NCBI GenBank assembly: GCA_021813745.1
Contig: JAKAJO010000022.1
Location: forward strand, 1-64,000
Direction of reading: 5' to 3'
Origin: Acidobacteriota bacterium
GTDB taxonomy: Bacteria > Acidobacteriota > Terriglobia > Terriglobales > Acidobacteriaceae
DNA: 64,000 nucleotides
The notes beneath the pieces are model-generated. The model was not told the origin of the DNA. It saw only the letters and a program-made list of their open reading frames with translations, and did no database searches. A program made the position numbers and the translations under genes. Positions 20,101 to 28,084 of the stretch are shown here, one piece after another (the first letter of the stretch is position 1; each line of letters begins with the position of its first letter).

Positions 20101-21006
20101 CTGGCTGCCGAAGCACAAACCGTGCGGCAGCAGCTTGCGGCGCTGGAGACACAACTCAAGACGGGACGCTTGGCTCTCGATCAGTTGCGCGATGAACGCG
20201 CCGCACGCCAAAGCGCTGTTGCCAAATTACGCTCCGACCTCGAGCATCTGGAAGGCAGCTGCCTGACCGAGCTGAATGTTGAAGCGGCGGCCTTGCGTGG
20301 CGATGCGGAAATTGCACATCTGGTGGATGACGCTCTCGCTGCCGAAGAAGAAGCCTGCGTCGCCCTGCGCCAGCGCATGGAGCAAATGGGGCCGGTGAAC
20401 ATGATGGCTCTGGATGAGTACAAGGAAACCGCTGAGCGGCACACCTTCCTGGAAACTCAACGCAAGGACCTGATCGAGTCAATCGAAAATACCCAGGAGA
20501 CCATCAAAGAAATCGAACAGATCTCACGTGCCAAATTTCAGGAAGCCTTCGCCCGAATCAACGAGAATTTCAGCCAGGTCTTCTCGAATCTTTTTCAGGG
20601 TGGACAGGCATTTCTCCGCCTCACCGACGAGGAGAATCAGGCAGAGAGCGGCCTGGAGATTGTCGCTTCACCGCCCGGCAAAAAGTTGCAGAATGTTCTG
20701 CTTCTCTCTGGTGGCGAGAAGGCTCTGACCGCTCTATCCCTCCTGGTGGGCATCTTCCAGTACAGACCCAGCCCATTCTGCGTTCTGGACGAAGTGGATG
20801 CCCCGTTGGATGAAACCAACGTGGGACGGCTGGCAGACCTGCTTCGGTCTCTGAGCCGAGAGACGCAATTCCTGGTGGTGACGCACTCCAAGCGAATGAT
20901 GCATGCAGCCGACATGATCTACGGCGTGACGATGCAGGAGCCCGGAGTGTCGAAGGTCGTGAGTGTCAAGCTGAGCCATCATGAGGCGCAACGGGCGACT
21001 GCGTAA
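17194..21006 (+). CDS. smc: chromosome segregation ATPase SMC
   Basis: Structural-maintenance-of-chromosomes ATPase that dimerises and extrudes or tethers DNA loops. The ATG at 17194 (MLKLKKIHILGFKSF) follows GGAG, giving 1270 residues. Walker A is GPNGCGKSN (residues 33-41), the signature is LLSGGEKALTALSLL, and Walker B is FCVLDEVDAPLDETN. Two long coiled-coil arms flank a hinge around residues 590-720 (e.g. GTLADFLEVSGAHERVVDEF). Residues about 91-172 are an unusual acidic then basic insertion in the N-terminal head, where most SMC proteins have a loop of only some 10-20 residues. Partner scpA/scpB genes are not in the window. Confidence 0.96.
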   Translation: MLKLKKIHILGFKSFCDRTELVVPGTGVAVIVGPNGCGKSNVLDGMSWVLGEQSAKNLRGSNMQDVIFSGTRERKALGMAEVTITLVDPEAYEGPIPVEPDVVVDHDGPEDWDEEALRRQRAAESEEIASTEQPGQIIEDEDDSEEAPAGAEGPQPVVLKIRRRKFRRTPQKGEVVVTRRLFRTGESEYLLNGKLCRLRDIQDIFMGTGLGPDSYAIIAQEQIGQLLSAKPHDRRSIIEEAAGITRFKTKKRLAELRLESAKQNLARVDDIFEEVTRQMNSLKRQAAKAERFATVRDELRSRLRVVLASRMAQMDAGQAILEQEISALSDKIHVSAEEIEAWEANQHALTERGYQLDHQAQESQSRAATAAVELERAAARERSNAERISELAARAASASAELDQTRTQLAGIAEERAQQKAFLETAAGEARAFHQRVETQQAEARKASEEVFSAERTMETSRRHTMHLLTLAGNARNSTAQAEESLAALEREAERLTAEIKQATIELENHGVERGQVHLRFETAAETLKRLEAEIVTLRESLQARRSEEAALRTHANQLRSEYASAEGRKRSLDALIRDHSYSTDTVRRLLKPGALGQGVAPVGTLADFLEVSGAHERVVDEFLREELNYVVVKNWDAAEEGVRLLKSSVDGRATFLIHDAAQGSLFPETDDTIRAAGVTPLKETIRVLNGFGRSLETILPKLRNGYLVESSAIAQSLTGVHPHAFFLTPEGECFHNATVTGGKAATQGPLELKRELREIDTRLAHLEKDLGEADLKSATLQRSIEELNGTLETRSEERRLAEREAANQSAALKQMEGEAQRIERRLQEWNLQAARNKDAREAKRTVIEQKREEAARLESEHATAEKSLEELQGKLVELRQQREALQQAAAQVTAELAGLEERRRGAEVAFQRIDRLHADLERRVLSLEQQQAAAEAEREQRSRESAELAVKQQELTILRAEAQAQASTLAAEAQTVRQQLAALETQLKTGRLALDQLRDERAARQSAVAKLRSDLEHLEGSCLTELNVEAAALRGDAEIAHLVDDALAAEEEACVALRQRMEQMGPVNMMALDEYKETAERHTFLETQRKDLIESIENTQETIKEIEQISRAKFQEAFARINENFSQVFSNLFQGGQAFLRLTDEENQAESGLEIVASPPGKKLQNVLLLSGGEKALTALSLLVGIFQYRPSPFCVLDEVDAPLDETNVGRLADLLRSLSRETQFLVVTHSKRMMHAADMIYGVTMQEPGVSKVVSVKLSHHEAQRATA

Positions 21007-21013
21007 AAGCTGT

Positions 21014-21850
21014 TCATGATCGTGTTGGGATGGGGGGGCGGCGAAGCGCTGCCCCATTCCGCAGAACGACAGCCAGGACGACAATCCACAGGACCAGCCC
21101 GCAGACGGCATACCACTCTGCCTCCTGCGCCGGCGAGACATGGGCCGGACCGAAAAACACCAGTGATCCAGTGGAACTGACGTGGATCAGTTGCGCCAGC
21201 AGAACACTTGGCACGTTCACATAGGCCCAGCCGATGAGAACCCGCATTGCCGTCATGACCAAAGCAAACGCAAGGAAGAAGATTGGCTACCGCACACCAT
21301 GCGGCACCGCGGCGCCAAGTAAATTGATGGCGGGTAAATGCCAACACGACCAGACCACTCCAATCTACAGGCTGGCACTGAGGGAGGACTTTCGTGACGA
21401 GAGTTGTTGTGACGCCAATCCCGTCCATCCCACCTCCTCCATCAGTCCGGCTGGGATTCCGAAGAATACGCCCATCGCAAAGAAATTCGGGTTGAAGACA
21501 TGCGAAACTTCCCGATTCAACGCAAATAGCACCGCCAAGACGAGACAGGGTGGCATGCGAAGAACAAGCCAGCAGCGCCCCGGGAGTCTGGCGTGGACTG
21601 AGACGCGCAGCCAGGGCACGCAAACCAGCCTGCCCCTCGAGGGTGTTCGAGAGGATTCATCCGACACATAAGGGACCAAGAAGCATGACAGGGAAAATCA
21701 ATATGCCCTGGAAGGTGGAAGCGTGTTCATACCGCGCAAGCGTTGGAGCCATCACTCCCAAAGCACCAGCCCACGAGATCGCAAAGGTGATTGCACAGAT
21801 AAGAGGCAAAGGAGTGACGCTGAGCAACCGATCTGGGGAACAGGGGCATG
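21014..21850 (-). pseudogene. decayed CPBP-family (CAAX protease-like) membrane metalloprotease
   Basis: Minus-strand remains of an intramembrane protease. The N-terminal part reads ICAITFAISWAGALGVM... then meets an in-frame TGA (21657-21659). The reading then resumes in the same frame (ILSNTLEGQAGLRALAARLS) and shifts frame near 21600. The core frame has FGIPAGLMEEVGWTGLA, with the EE glutamate motif. It is broken by TAG at 21365-21367, continues in the same frame as IGVVWSCWHLPAINLLGAA (second family motif, WxxWHLP), is broken again by TAG at 21287-21289, and ends with membrane segments at 21014. Two family motifs separated by stops plus a frameshift make a pseudogene more likely than a chance frame. 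It is convergent with smc. Confidence 0.75.
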
Positions 21851-21936
21851 AGAGAGGAACAGATCGTCGGGGAAATTCGTTCCCGTCAAGGGTCTAAAAC
21901 CATGCAATGTCTGTGTGACGGGCAAATAGAAAATCA

Positions 21937-21964
21937 CCTCCGAAGGAGATCTTCTCTTCGGAGG
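21937..21964 (-). terminator. strong hairpin, terminator-like on minus strand
   Basis: A perfect 9-bp stem CCTCCGAAG / CTTCGGAGG around a 10-base loop containing AGATCT. On the minus strand it is followed by TGATTTTCTATTTG, a T-rich tail. It lies downstream of a possible minus-strand gene remnant ending at 22046 and upstream of the protease pseudogene. Confidence 0.5.
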
Positions 21965-21997
21965 CGCCTGCGGTGCAACACCAGGATAAAAGCGGGG

Positions 21998-22038
21998 CCA
22001 GTAGCCGACGCTGGAGGTCGGTAGCATGCGGCTACTGG
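21998..22038. repeat. 10-bp inverted repeat (hairpin)
   Basis: A perfect inverted repeat CCAGTAGCCG (21998-22007) / CGGCTACTGG (22029-22038) with a 21-base loop, 33 bases from the hairpin at 21937-21964. Together they form a compact structured block of about 100 bases whose function is not evident. Confidence 0.55.
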
Positions 22039-22045
22039 TGATCCC

Positions 22046-22383
22046 TTATGAAACGAAGCTAGCCGCGGCTTCCCCTTTCCACTGCTGCTTCGTGTCGCCC
22101 GGCTCAAAGAGAACCTCTAACGTGTCCTCCGAACCATGTTGACAACCTGAGTGTCGCGCATCACGCCCGACGGTTCCGTGATGGCCATCACACATGTTGG
22201 TCCATCCGCAGAATTTCTCTGAAGCGACTTTTCAGCCATCTTCCGGTTTGACAAACGGAGGGTCGCGCCAGACAATCGAAGCTTCAGTCCCGGTATTGAT
22301 GCGGTCGTGGCATGGCTTTTTGCCGGCTGCGTTCGTCCTGTAGCCTACTTCACTCAGGGATTGAGCAAATGGGTCATTCTGTC
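22046..22383 (-). pseudogene. possible unidentified gene remnant
   Basis: Minus-strand reading from 22383 gives an open stretch with coding-like composition (it includes NTGTEASIVWRDPPFVKPED), ending at a TGA at 22232-22234. The same frame later resumes as SEDTLEVLFEPGDTKQQW and ends at TAA 22046-22048. The segment in between looks coding-like only in another frame (MAITEPSGVMRDTQVVNMV). This pattern suggests a frameshifted remnant, but I recognise no family and chance cannot be excluded. Confidence 0.25.
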
Positions 22384-22405
22384 ATCATTTTGGGGTCATA
22401 ACGCA

Positions 22406-23302
22406 GTGAAGCAAGCACTTCTCTCCTCCAACCTGGGCTCGATTCCTCTCATTGGACGCGGCAAGGTCCGGGATCTTTATGCCGTGGAGGACAAGCTTCT
22501 CCTCGTCGCGACCGATCGGATCTCCGCTTTTGATCATGTCCTGGCGACGGGCATTCCGGGTAAAGGTAAGATTCTGACGCAGATCTCCCTGTTCTGGTTC
22601 GAGCTGATGGAGTCCATCGTTCCCAACCACCTTGTCACGGCGGATGTGCGGCAGTTCCCTGCCTCTCTTCATCCATTTAGCGATCAGCTGGAAGGCCGCT
22701 CCATGCTCGTCAAGCGGGCCGGAATGTTCCCCATCGAGTGCGTTGCGCGCGGCTATCTGGCCGGCTCAGGCTGGAAAGAGTATCAGGCATCGCATACAGT
22801 TTGTGGAATCCATCTCCCCGAAGGTCTTCAGGACGGGTCCCGTTTGCCTGAACCCATCTTCACGCCTGCGACCAAGAGTCAGGACGGCGCACATGACGAG
22901 AATATTGCCTTTGCTCAGGTGCAGAGCCTGGTAGGAGCGGGCGCTGCTGCTGAACTGCGCCGACTCACGCTGGAGATTTACTCTCGAGCATCACGTCATG
23001 CAGAAGAGCGGGGCCTGATCCTGGCGGATACCAAATTCGAATTTGGAACAACTGATGCGGGTATTGTGCTTGCCGATGAAGTGCTTACTCCCGATTCGTC
23101 ACGTTTCTGGGATGCAGCGGCCTGGGCTCCCGGCGGCGCACAGCCTTCTTTCGACAAGCAGTATGTTCGAGACTACCTTGAGCAGATTCGCTGGAACAAA
23201 GAAGCGCCGGCGCCCAGTCTTCCACCTGAGGTTGTGGAGCAGACACAGGCGAAGTATCTTGAAGCATACCGGCGACTCACCGGCAGATCCCTTGACATCT
23301 AA
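22406..23302 (+). CDS. purC: phosphoribosylaminoimidazole-succinocarboxamide synthase (SAICAR synthetase)
   Basis: Condenses CAIR with aspartate using ATP in purine biosynthesis. Signatures are GRGKVRDLYAVEDKLLLVAT near the N-terminus, DRISAFDHVL, VKRAGMFPIECVARGYLAGSGW, TPATKSQDGAHDENI and LADTKFEFG. I prefer the GTG at 22406 (VKQALLSSNLGSIPL) with GGGG upstream, giving 298 residues. The upstream extension to an ATG at 22307 is not conserved-looking and overlaps sequence that appears coding on the other strand. It is the first gene of a packed set purC-cvpA-fis-like-HAD-secretin. Confidence 0.95.
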   Translation: MKQALLSSNLGSIPLIGRGKVRDLYAVEDKLLLVATDRISAFDHVLATGIPGKGKILTQISLFWFELMESIVPNHLVTADVRQFPASLHPFSDQLEGRSMLVKRAGMFPIECVARGYLAGSGWKEYQASHTVCGIHLPEGLQDGSRLPEPIFTPATKSQDGAHDENIAFAQVQSLVGAGAAAELRRLTLEIYSRASRHAEERGLILADTKFEFGTTDAGIVLADEVLTPDSSRFWDAAAWAPGGAQPSFDKQYVRDYLEQIRWNKEAPAPSLPPEVVEQTQAKYLEAYRRLTGRSLDI

Positions 23303-23319
23303 ACCGGAGGCTGCATTCC

Positions 23320-23883
23320 TTGACCGCCGTTGATTGGATCATTGTCGTGGTTTTGGCGGCAGCAATGCTGGGTGGATTTCTGCAGGGATTCGTTCGTGCG
23401 ATCTTCACCGTGGGCGGGCTTCTGGCCGGTCTGATCGTTGCAGCGTGGAATTACCGGACCCTCGGAGATATGTTCAATCGAGCCATGCTGAACATGCGAA
23501 TTGCGGATACATACGCGATTTCGCTCACCGTTGCGTTTCTTGTAATCGCCCTCCTCATCACCCTCCTGGGTGGCCTGCTGGGCAGCATCTTTTCCCGGAT
23601 CCTGCATAAAATGGGACTTGGCTGCGTCGACAAGATCGCTGGCGCCGCATTTGGATTACTTGAGGGTGCAGTTCTGGTGACCGTCGGCATCGTGGTAACC
23701 GTGGCGTTCTATCCGAAGGAACCGTGGTTGACCCAGTCGCGGTTGCCGAAGTATTTTTTTCAGGCCTGCCATCTGAGCACACATGTGACACCGAATGATC
23801 TCTCGACGCAAATTCAGGACCAACTGGACAAGTTGGAGGAGTCGGCGCCGAGCTGGCTCCGCCAAAGCGGGCCTTCGCATTGA
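23320..23883 (+). CDS. CvpA family membrane protein
   Basis: A 187-residue inner-membrane protein with four hydrophobic segments, matching the CvpA/colicin V production family (N-terminal TAVDWIIVVVLAAAMLGGFL, then GFVRAIFTVGGLLAGLIVA, and GLGCVDKIAGAAFGLLEGAV). The start is a TTG at 23320-23322 with GGAGG nine bases upstream and only 17 bases after the purC stop. In other bacteria cvpA is also linked to a purine gene (purF), so the pairing with purC is consistent. Its biochemical function is unclear in general. Confidence 0.88.
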   Translation: MTAVDWIIVVVLAAAMLGGFLQGFVRAIFTVGGLLAGLIVAAWNYRTLGDMFNRAMLNMRIADTYAISLTVAFLVIALLITLLGGLLGSIFSRILHKMGLGCVDKIAGAAFGLLEGAVLVTVGIVVTVAFYPKEPWLTQSRLPKYFFQACHLSTHVTPNDLSTQIQDQLDKLEESAPSWLRQSGPSH

Positions 23884-23938
23884 AATCCGCAGTCACGCCG
23901 AACCCGGATGTGGCAAGCTATAAGAACGAGGCTGAGAC

Positions 23939-24226
23939 GTGAAACGAGAACTGGATATTCTGGTGACCCAGATGCATTCAAGCGGCGTTCGCTACGAAGA
24001 AGCCGTGCGCGAATTCAAGAAGCAATACTTGCGCGAAGTGCTGTTGGCAAACCGTGGAAACCAGTGCAGGGCGGCTGAAGAGCTGGGCATGCATCGCAAT
24101 ACGCTGAGCCGTACCATGGCCGAGTTGGGCCTGAGCCTGGCGGAAGTACGCGCCACGGTCAAGCGTCCTCCGCGCAGCGAACGTCCTGTATTGGGAGTGG
24201 TGCGCCAGGGATACCGCCAGGGCTAA
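23939..24226 (+). CDS. Fis-type helix-turn-helix protein
   Basis: A 95-residue protein from a GTG start. It carries the C-terminal helix-turn-helix of the Fis/NtrC class (HTH_8): FKKQYLREVLLANRGNQCRA followed by AEELGMHRNTLSRTMAELGL. It lacks the N-terminal beta-hairpin of enterobacterial Fis and ends in a basic tail (RPPRSERPVLG). It is probably a small DNA-binding regulator or nucleoid protein. Its location between cvpA and the HAD gene, in the same direction with short gaps (55 and 15 bases), suggests co-transcription. Confidence 0.85.
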   Translation: MKRELDILVTQMHSSGVRYEEAVREFKKQYLREVLLANRGNQCRAAEELGMHRNTLSRTMAELGLSLAEVRATVKRPPRSERPVLGVVRQGYRQG

Positions 24227-24241
24227 TCCTCCTTACAGGTG

Positions 24242-24979
24242 ATGCAGACCATCCACCAAGATTCAGAATCGCGTGTGTACATCAGTCCCGGATTCAACTG
24301 GGATCGGCAAAGTGCGTATCTCTTCGATATTGACGGTACCTTGCTGCGAAGCCGCGACCGCGTTCACTTTGAGTCGATACCGGCGGGAGTCCTTCGGGTG
24401 ACCGGCCACACCATTACGCTGGATGGTGTCACGATTCACGGCAGCACGGACACCGCAATTCTGCGCGAGGCTTGCGAAAAGGCCGGAATCCCTTCCGAAG
24501 TCCTGGAGCCGCAGGTAGCGGCAATTCTCGAAGCGATGTGCCGACATGTTGCAGATCGGCGCCATGAATTACAGCCCTATCTGATGCCAGGAGTCCACGA
24601 AGTCCTTCATCATCTCGCACATCGCGGAGCGATACTCGGCGTCGCCACTGGCAATCTGGAGGCAATTGGCTGGATCAAACTTGAGAAGGCGGGTCTGCGG
24701 GAGTGGTTCCGATTTGGCGGCTTTAGTGATGATGCGCCGGTTCGCGCCAGATTAATCGAACACGCAGCACGGAAGGCACAAATGCTTGGAGCCAATATGA
24801 CCGGCGTCTGCGTGGTGGGCGATACGCCGCGGGACATCGAGGCTGCGCGCGCCAACCACTTGCCCGTGATTGCTGTGGCCACAGGAAACTTCAGCTTCGA
24901 CGAATTGATGTGCCATGAACCGACGGCGTGTGCGTCGAGCCTGGCCGACCTTTTGGGTGCCGAGGAGAGCGCGCCGTGA
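24242..24979 (+). CDS. HAD-family hydrolase (phosphoglycolate phosphatase-like)
   Basis: 245-residue haloacid-dehalogenase-type phosphatase with all motifs visible: LFDIDGTLL (nucleophile Asp, motif I), VATGN (motif II), a conserved Lys region (IKLEKAGLREWF), and VGDTPRDIEAA (motif IV). A helical cap lies between motifs I and II. Substrate specificity cannot be read from the sequence. A GTG directly precedes the ATG, so either could initiate. The stop overlaps the GTG start of the secretin gene (GTGA), indicating translational coupling. Confidence 0.88.
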   Translation: MQTIHQDSESRVYISPGFNWDRQSAYLFDIDGTLLRSRDRVHFESIPAGVLRVTGHTITLDGVTIHGSTDTAILREACEKAGIPSEVLEPQVAAILEAMCRHVADRRHELQPYLMPGVHEVLHHLAHRGAILGVATGNLEAIGWIKLEKAGLREWFRFGGFSDDAPVRARLIEHAARKAQMLGANMTGVCVVGDTPRDIEAARANHLPVIAVATGNFSFDELMCHEPTACASSLADLLGAEESAP

Positions 24980-26925
24980 GCTCTCTGCGTTGCCAATTCA
25001 TCCCCTGCGGGCTTTTCGTCCTTCTCTTTGCCCTTTGCAGTGCGGGAACACCTATGGCAAAAGCTCTGACCAGCGCGTCGGCGACAAGCGACTCTGCTGG
25101 AACAGCTGACCAGACTGCCGAAGGAGACTCTACTGCGAGTCGTTCTCCTATTGTGAGCCGCAAAGACCAGCGACGCGCGGCTCGACTCTACCTTCAAGCC
25201 TCAAAGCTCTTTGAGAAACAGGAATTTGAAGAAGCCCGGCTGGACTTTGAAAAGGCGGCGGCGCTTGATCCTGGCAACCACGACTATCAGCCAGCGGCGC
25301 TTATGGCCAGAAGCCATGAGGTGGCCCAACTCATTCAGCAGGCCGCACGAGCCCGCATGCAGCACAATCTACCCTCGGAACAGCAGGCCCTGCGCAAGGC
25401 GCTGGAACTTGATCCAACAAATCCACAGCTCGCTGAGCACATGCAAGACCTGACCGGCACCGCAGCAGCAAGCGATGCAGAGCCTCAACCTGACCAGTCC
25501 CTTGATGATCTCGGAGAATTGCCCATTGTGGTCCCAATTCGAGGGAAGAAAAGCCTTCACTTGAAGGCTGACCGGCGGGATCTCATTCAGCAGATCTTCG
25601 CCGCCTATGGAATTCAAGCCAGTGTGGACTCGAGCGTCCCGGCAGCGCCCTCGCGCTTCGACATTGATAGTGCAACATTCGAGCAGAGTGCGCGCGCCAT
25701 GAGCCTGTCCACCGACACTTTCTGGATTCCTCTCGATGCAAGGCGGGTTCTGGTCGCGCGGGATACGCCGTCGAACCGGGAGCAGTTCGAGAGACAGGCG
25801 ATGGAGACCATTCCACTGCAAGGTCTGAATGCGGACGAAATGACCGAGGTGAGCAACCTTGCCAAGAACGTCTTCCAGGTGCGTCAGGCGCTGGTGGAAC
25901 AGAACACCAAAACGATGACCGTGCGCGCGCCGGAGAACACGCTGGCAGCACTGAATCAGACGCTGCGTGAGCTTGAGGACGGTCGCTCTCAGGTACTGCT
26001 CGATGTGCGCCTTGTGGAACTTGCGCATACGATCCAGCGCAACACGGGAGCCATGCTTCCGCAGCAGTTTACCGCTTTCAACGTGTACGCAGAGGAGCAG
26101 GCGATCCTGAATGCCAATCAGGCGCTTGTGCAGCAGATCATTTCATCGGGCCTTGCCGCGCCCGGTGACACACTGGCCATTCTGGGAATTCTGCTTGCGT
26201 CCGGCCAGGTCTCCAGTTCCCTGTTTTCCAATGGGATCGCGCTCTTTGGCGGCGGACTGACGTTGTCCGGGCTCTCGCCCGGCCCGACCAGCGTGAATCT
26301 GAGCTTGAATTCCACCCAATCGCGCCAACTGGATCAGGTGAAGCTTCGGCTTGGCGATGGACAGGAAGGCACGCTGATGGACGGCCTTCGGTATCCCATC
26401 ATGATGTCGTCCTACTCCGGGCTGCCGCTGAGCAATGTCAATATTCCCGGTCTCACCACTGCGGGCAGCTCAAGCGGTCTCTCCTCGCTTATATCCTCGT
26501 TGCAGACGGCGCAGCAGACGATTCCACAGGTGGATTACCAGGATTTGGGCTTGACCCTGAAAGCCACTCCACGCGTCACACGCAACGGTGACGTCGCGCT
26601 ATCACTTGATCTGAAGATTACAGCCTTGGCGGGCCCGACGCTCAATGGCCTACCCGTATTAAACAGCCGAAGCTACACTGGCGTCGTATCGTTGCGCGAA
26701 GGCGCCGGCGTGGTGGTTGTGAGCGAGTTGAACCAACAGGAAGCGATTGCGCTGAGCGGCATCCCGGGATTGAGTGAGATACCGGGCATGAATAATTTGA
26801 CGGGAAAAGACATGGAGCAGGACTATGCTTCGCTGCTGATCATCATCACACCCCACGTTGTGCGCGGATATGAGCACAGTGGCCACACTGAGATGCTTCG
26901 AGTGGAGCAGGATAACAGGCACTGA
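24976..26925 (+). CDS. secretin-family outer-membrane protein with N-terminal TPR
   Basis: Type II/III secretion or type IV pilus-like secretin (GspD/PilQ superfamily), 649 residues. The start is chosen as GTG 24976, which overlaps the HAD stop and has GAGGAGAG upstream. A signal peptide follows (FIPCGLFVLLFALCSA). After a TPR-like segment (ARLYLQASKLFEKQEFEEAR) come secretin N-domains (e.g. LVVARDTPSNRE-type strands and VRAPENTLAALNQTLREL) and a C-terminal secretin beta-barrel domain ending in GLSEIPGMNNLTGKDMEQDY and ASLLIIITPHVV. No other secretion or pilus gene is nearby, so the partner system is unknown. Confidence 0.88.
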   Translation: MSSLRCQFIPCGLFVLLFALCSAGTPMAKALTSASATSDSAGTADQTAEGDSTASRSPIVSRKDQRRAARLYLQASKLFEKQEFEEARLDFEKAAALDPGNHDYQPAALMARSHEVAQLIQQAARARMQHNLPSEQQALRKALELDPTNPQLAEHMQDLTGTAAASDAEPQPDQSLDDLGELPIVVPIRGKKSLHLKADRRDLIQQIFAAYGIQASVDSSVPAAPSRFDIDSATFEQSARAMSLSTDTFWIPLDARRVLVARDTPSNREQFERQAMETIPLQGLNADEMTEVSNLAKNVFQVRQALVEQNTKTMTVRAPENTLAALNQTLRELEDGRSQVLLDVRLVELAHTIQRNTGAMLPQQFTAFNVYAEEQAILNANQALVQQIISSGLAAPGDTLAILGILLASGQVSSSLFSNGIALFGGGLTLSGLSPGPTSVNLSLNSTQSRQLDQVKLRLGDGQEGTLMDGLRYPIMMSSYSGLPLSNVNIPGLTTAGSSSGLSSLISSLQTAQQTIPQVDYQDLGLTLKATPRVTRNGDVALSLDLKITALAGPTLNGLPVLNSRSYTGVVSLREGAGVVVVSELNQQEAIALSGIPGLSEIPGMNNLTGKDMEQDYASLLIIITPHVVRGYEHSGHTEMLRVEQDNRH

Positions 26926-26961
26926 GGAAGCATTCGGCGCGCCGCAACGTTATTCCGTGAA

Positions 26962-27030
26962 AAAGACCGGCCCCCATTGCAGCTCCGCGATCAAGCATCA
27001 AGTCACCGCGGATGGTCAGGGGGCCTTTGG
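26962..27030. terminator. bidirectional terminator-like nested hairpin
   Basis: Outer arms GGCCCCC (26969-26975) and GGGGGCC (27019-27025) enclose inner arms TCCGCG (26984-26989) and CGCGGA (27007-27012). AAAAG precedes and TTT follows, which suits termination in both directions. It sits between the convergent secretin and thioredoxin-fold genes. Confidence 0.55.
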
Positions 27031-27041
27031 TCGATACGAAC

Positions 27042-28076
27042 TTACTGGAGAGAAACGCCATCCTGCTTCGCTTGATACTCCACGATCTGCTTGAGCGTCG
27101 CATACGGCAGGCCGCCCATCGGAACCATCCGGCCGTTGATGAAGAGCGTCGGCGTTTGATTCACATTCAAAGACTGGGCAAGTTTCACAGAGGATTCCAC
27201 TTCAGCGGCCGTTGCCGGCAAGGCTGCACAAGCCGCAACCTTGGCCGGATCGAGCTGCGCCTTCGTAACGGCGCTGTTCAGGGTCATGGTCGCACCGTCG
27301 CTGGTCATCATCCCTGCCTGGCCATCGAACACCGCGGAAGCAAACTGGAAAAATGCCGTGCTACCGCCGAGCTTATCAACACAAACGCCGTACTCGGCTG
27401 CAAGAAGGGCGGCAGGATGCACTCTCACGAGCGGGTAGTTTTGAAACACAATGCGTGCCTTCGGAAAGTCAACGGCAAGCTGATCCATGTTGGGCTGCGC
27501 TTCCTTACAATGAGGGCACTGTAGATCGGCGAACTCCACGATCTCAAGGTCCTTTGCAGCCGCGCCACGAGCCGGTCCATCTGCGCTTTGCTCCAACAAT
27601 GCACGATTCTCAGCGTACGGATGTGCGCCGAAGGGCAGAATTTCGTCTCCCGCGATAATATGCTTTCCGTCTGGCATGGTGAAGAACTGGACAGCCGACA
27701 TCTTGCTCTTGCCGGTTTTGTCACCAATCAGGACTATGACTTTACTCACACCTTCGACGGGCGTTTTGAGGATAGCCTGTACCTGCCAGGCCCGACTCGT
27801 GTCATAGCCCCAGGTGGATTGCAGAAATGCATTGACGACATCCGGGGTCGGCGAAGCCGCCGTGAAGTTGACGGGATTCGGCTTGGGAAAATCCAGCGAG
27901 GCTCCCAGCGTGGGGGCGGGTGCCGAAGGGGCTTGTGCGGGCGCCGGGGGGACATTCTGCTGCGCTGTGGCCTGCAGCATAAGGACTGAAGTAGCTGCCA
28001 GCGCACCGACGCCGGCCAGACGAGCAAACAAACGAATCAAGCTGTATTTCCTCCGCAATGCTGAAACGACTTTCAT
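27042..28076 (-). CDS. exported DsbA-like thioredoxin-fold protein
   Basis: A 344-residue exported protein with a long N-region (RRKYSLIRLFARL), a hydrophobic signal segment (GVGALAATSVLML) and a Pro/Ala-rich linker. The C-terminal half is a DsbA-like thioredoxin fold with active-site CPHC at 187-190 (EFADLQCPHCKEAQP) and a cis-proline loop NQTPTLFINGRMV. The middle part (residues about 70-165) is an extra domain seen in acidobacterial homologues as far as I recall. It is likely a periplasmic thiol oxidoreductase. It follows nadE by 8 bases and could be co-transcribed with it. Confidence 0.88.
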   Translation of the reverse strand: MKVVSALRRKYSLIRLFARLAGVGALAATSVLMLQATAQQNVPPAPAQAPSAPAPTLGASLDFPKPNPVNFTAASPTPDVVNAFLQSTWGYDTSRAWQVQAILKTPVEGVSKVIVLIGDKTGKSKMSAVQFFTMPDGKHIIAGDEILPFGAHPYAENRALLEQSADGPARGAAAKDLEIVEFADLQCPHCKEAQPNMDQLAVDFPKARIVFQNYPLVRVHPAALLAAEYGVCVDKLGGSTAFFQFASAVFDGQAGMMTSDGATMTLNSAVTKAQLDPAKVAACAALPATAAEVESSVKLAQSLNVNQTPTLFINGRMVPMGGLPYATLKQIVEYQAKQDGVSLQ

Positions 28077-28084
28077 TCTCTAGC

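Noticed and set aside
22307..22405. N-terminal extension of purC to the ATG at 22307
   Set aside because: The extra 33 residues have no conservation-like features, and the GTG at 22406 has a nearby GGGG and matches the normal protein start.
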